From assembly GCF_002370355.1 (NCBI RefSeq), contig NZ_AP017929.1, forward strand, positions 496,001-560,000: a DNA stretch of 64,000 nucleotides, given 5' to 3'. Below the pieces are notes generated by a model. That model did not search any database and was not told where the DNA came from. It was given only the letters and a program-made list of their open reading frames with translations. How positions within the stretch are numbered: the stretch's first letter is position 1; the number at the start of each line of letters is the position of its first letter. This stretch comes from Latilactobacillus sakei subsp. sakei DSM 20017 = JCM 1157. GTDB lineage: Bacteria; Bacillota; Bacilli; Lactobacillales; Lactobacillaceae. Positions 63,717 through 64,000 of this stretch are shown here, one piece after another. A program made the position numbers and the translations under genes.

Positions 63717-64000
63717 ATGAGAAAGTCGTACCGTGTTAAAAAAGAACAAGATTTCCAAACGGTTTTTGATGCAAGTCAATCAGTGGCCAACCGCAATTTT
63801 GTGGTTTACCGCTTAGATAAACCTGGTCAAAAACATTTTAGAGTCGGTCTTTCTGTCGGTAAAAAAGTGGGTAACGCAGTGATGCGTAATCAGGTGAAAC
63901 GTTATATTCGCCAAAGTATTACGGAGTTGAAACCAGATTTGTTGCAACCCGTTGACTTTTTGGTGATCGCAAGACGTGGCGCTAACCAATTAACGATGGC
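63717..64000 (+). CDS. rnpA: Ribonuclease P protein component (partial)
   Basis: The first 94 codons of the RNase P protein subunit, which helps the RNA cut tRNA precursors. [17 protein letters not shown] is the N-terminus, [26 protein letters not shown] contains the RNR motif that contacts P RNA, and [10 protein letters not shown] follows. ATG follows CGGAG. The gene runs off the right end of the window, missing about 20 residues. Confidence 0.97.
   Translation, partial: MRKSYRVKKEQDFQTVFDASQSVANRNFVVYRLDKPGQKHFRVGLSVGKKVGNAVMRNQVKRYIRQSITELKPDLLQPVDFLVIARRGANQLTM

Overview
The window is origin-proximal chromosome of a low-GC Gram-positive bacterium. Gene content and order (rpmH/rnpA and dnaA-dnaN-yaaA-recF-gyrB-gyrA around clustered DnaA boxes; rsmG-noc-parA-parB; rpsF-ssb-rpsR-gdpP-rplI-dnaB) are those of Bacillales/Lactobacillales. 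A D-Ala ligase with the Phe of D-Ala-D-Lac ligases, thiamine salvage without synthesis, DUF3290/DUF421 and DUF1129 genes and the protein sequences point to a lactobacillus, most likely the Latilactobacillus sakei/curvatus group. That species call is inference. No phage, IS element, CRISPR array, rRNA or tRNA was seen.

Layout. 1-8 kb: DUF2975 membrane protein, purine permease and purA with PurR-type boxes, a VanZ-RDD fusion, a secreted DUF1002 protein, and a GlcNAc/glucose PTS IICBA gene split by a frameshift behind two NagR-like operators. 8-12 kb: TPP riboswitch, then thiM-thiD-thiE-cytX, a salvage operon for thiazole and HMP. 12-20 kb: acetyltransferase, a 121-bp tandem intergenic repeat, PepO peptidase, an ABC exporter pair carrying a near-perfect parS site, Hsp20 behind a CIRCE operator, ddl, two tiny divergent HTH proteins and an AI-2E-type permease. 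20-37 kb: housekeeping and stress genes (cfa, UspA proteins, panE, tag, CorA, a PTP-like phosphatase, queG, MFS, a DUF2075 ATPase, an aldo/keto reductase, a CNNM-type protein, DegV). 37-46 kb: DUF3290/DUF421, nrdI, a HAD phosphatase, a structured gene-free segment that looks like a small RNA gene, a hydrolase, ychF and the par/noc cluster (parA frameshifted). 46-64 kb: xanthine-type permease, dnaB, rplI, gdpP, rpsR-ssb-rpsF, gyrA, gyrB, recF, yaaA, dnaN, dnaA, a bipartite oriC, rpmH and the start of rnpA, which runs off the window.

The most interesting non-coding signals are: (1) 39.9-40.16 kb, six consecutive hairpins, three with C-rich loops, behind a TTCACA direct repeat and ending in a strong terminator, a candidate small regulatory RNA; (2) a dispersed structured repeat family at 12.5, 24.6 and 48.2 kb, always just 3' of a minus-strand gene; (3) single-locus frameshifts in nagE and parA, either genuine or sequence errors; (4) a short convergent plus-strand unit between pbuG and purA. 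All functional claims rest on reading motifs in the sequence; no searches were run.
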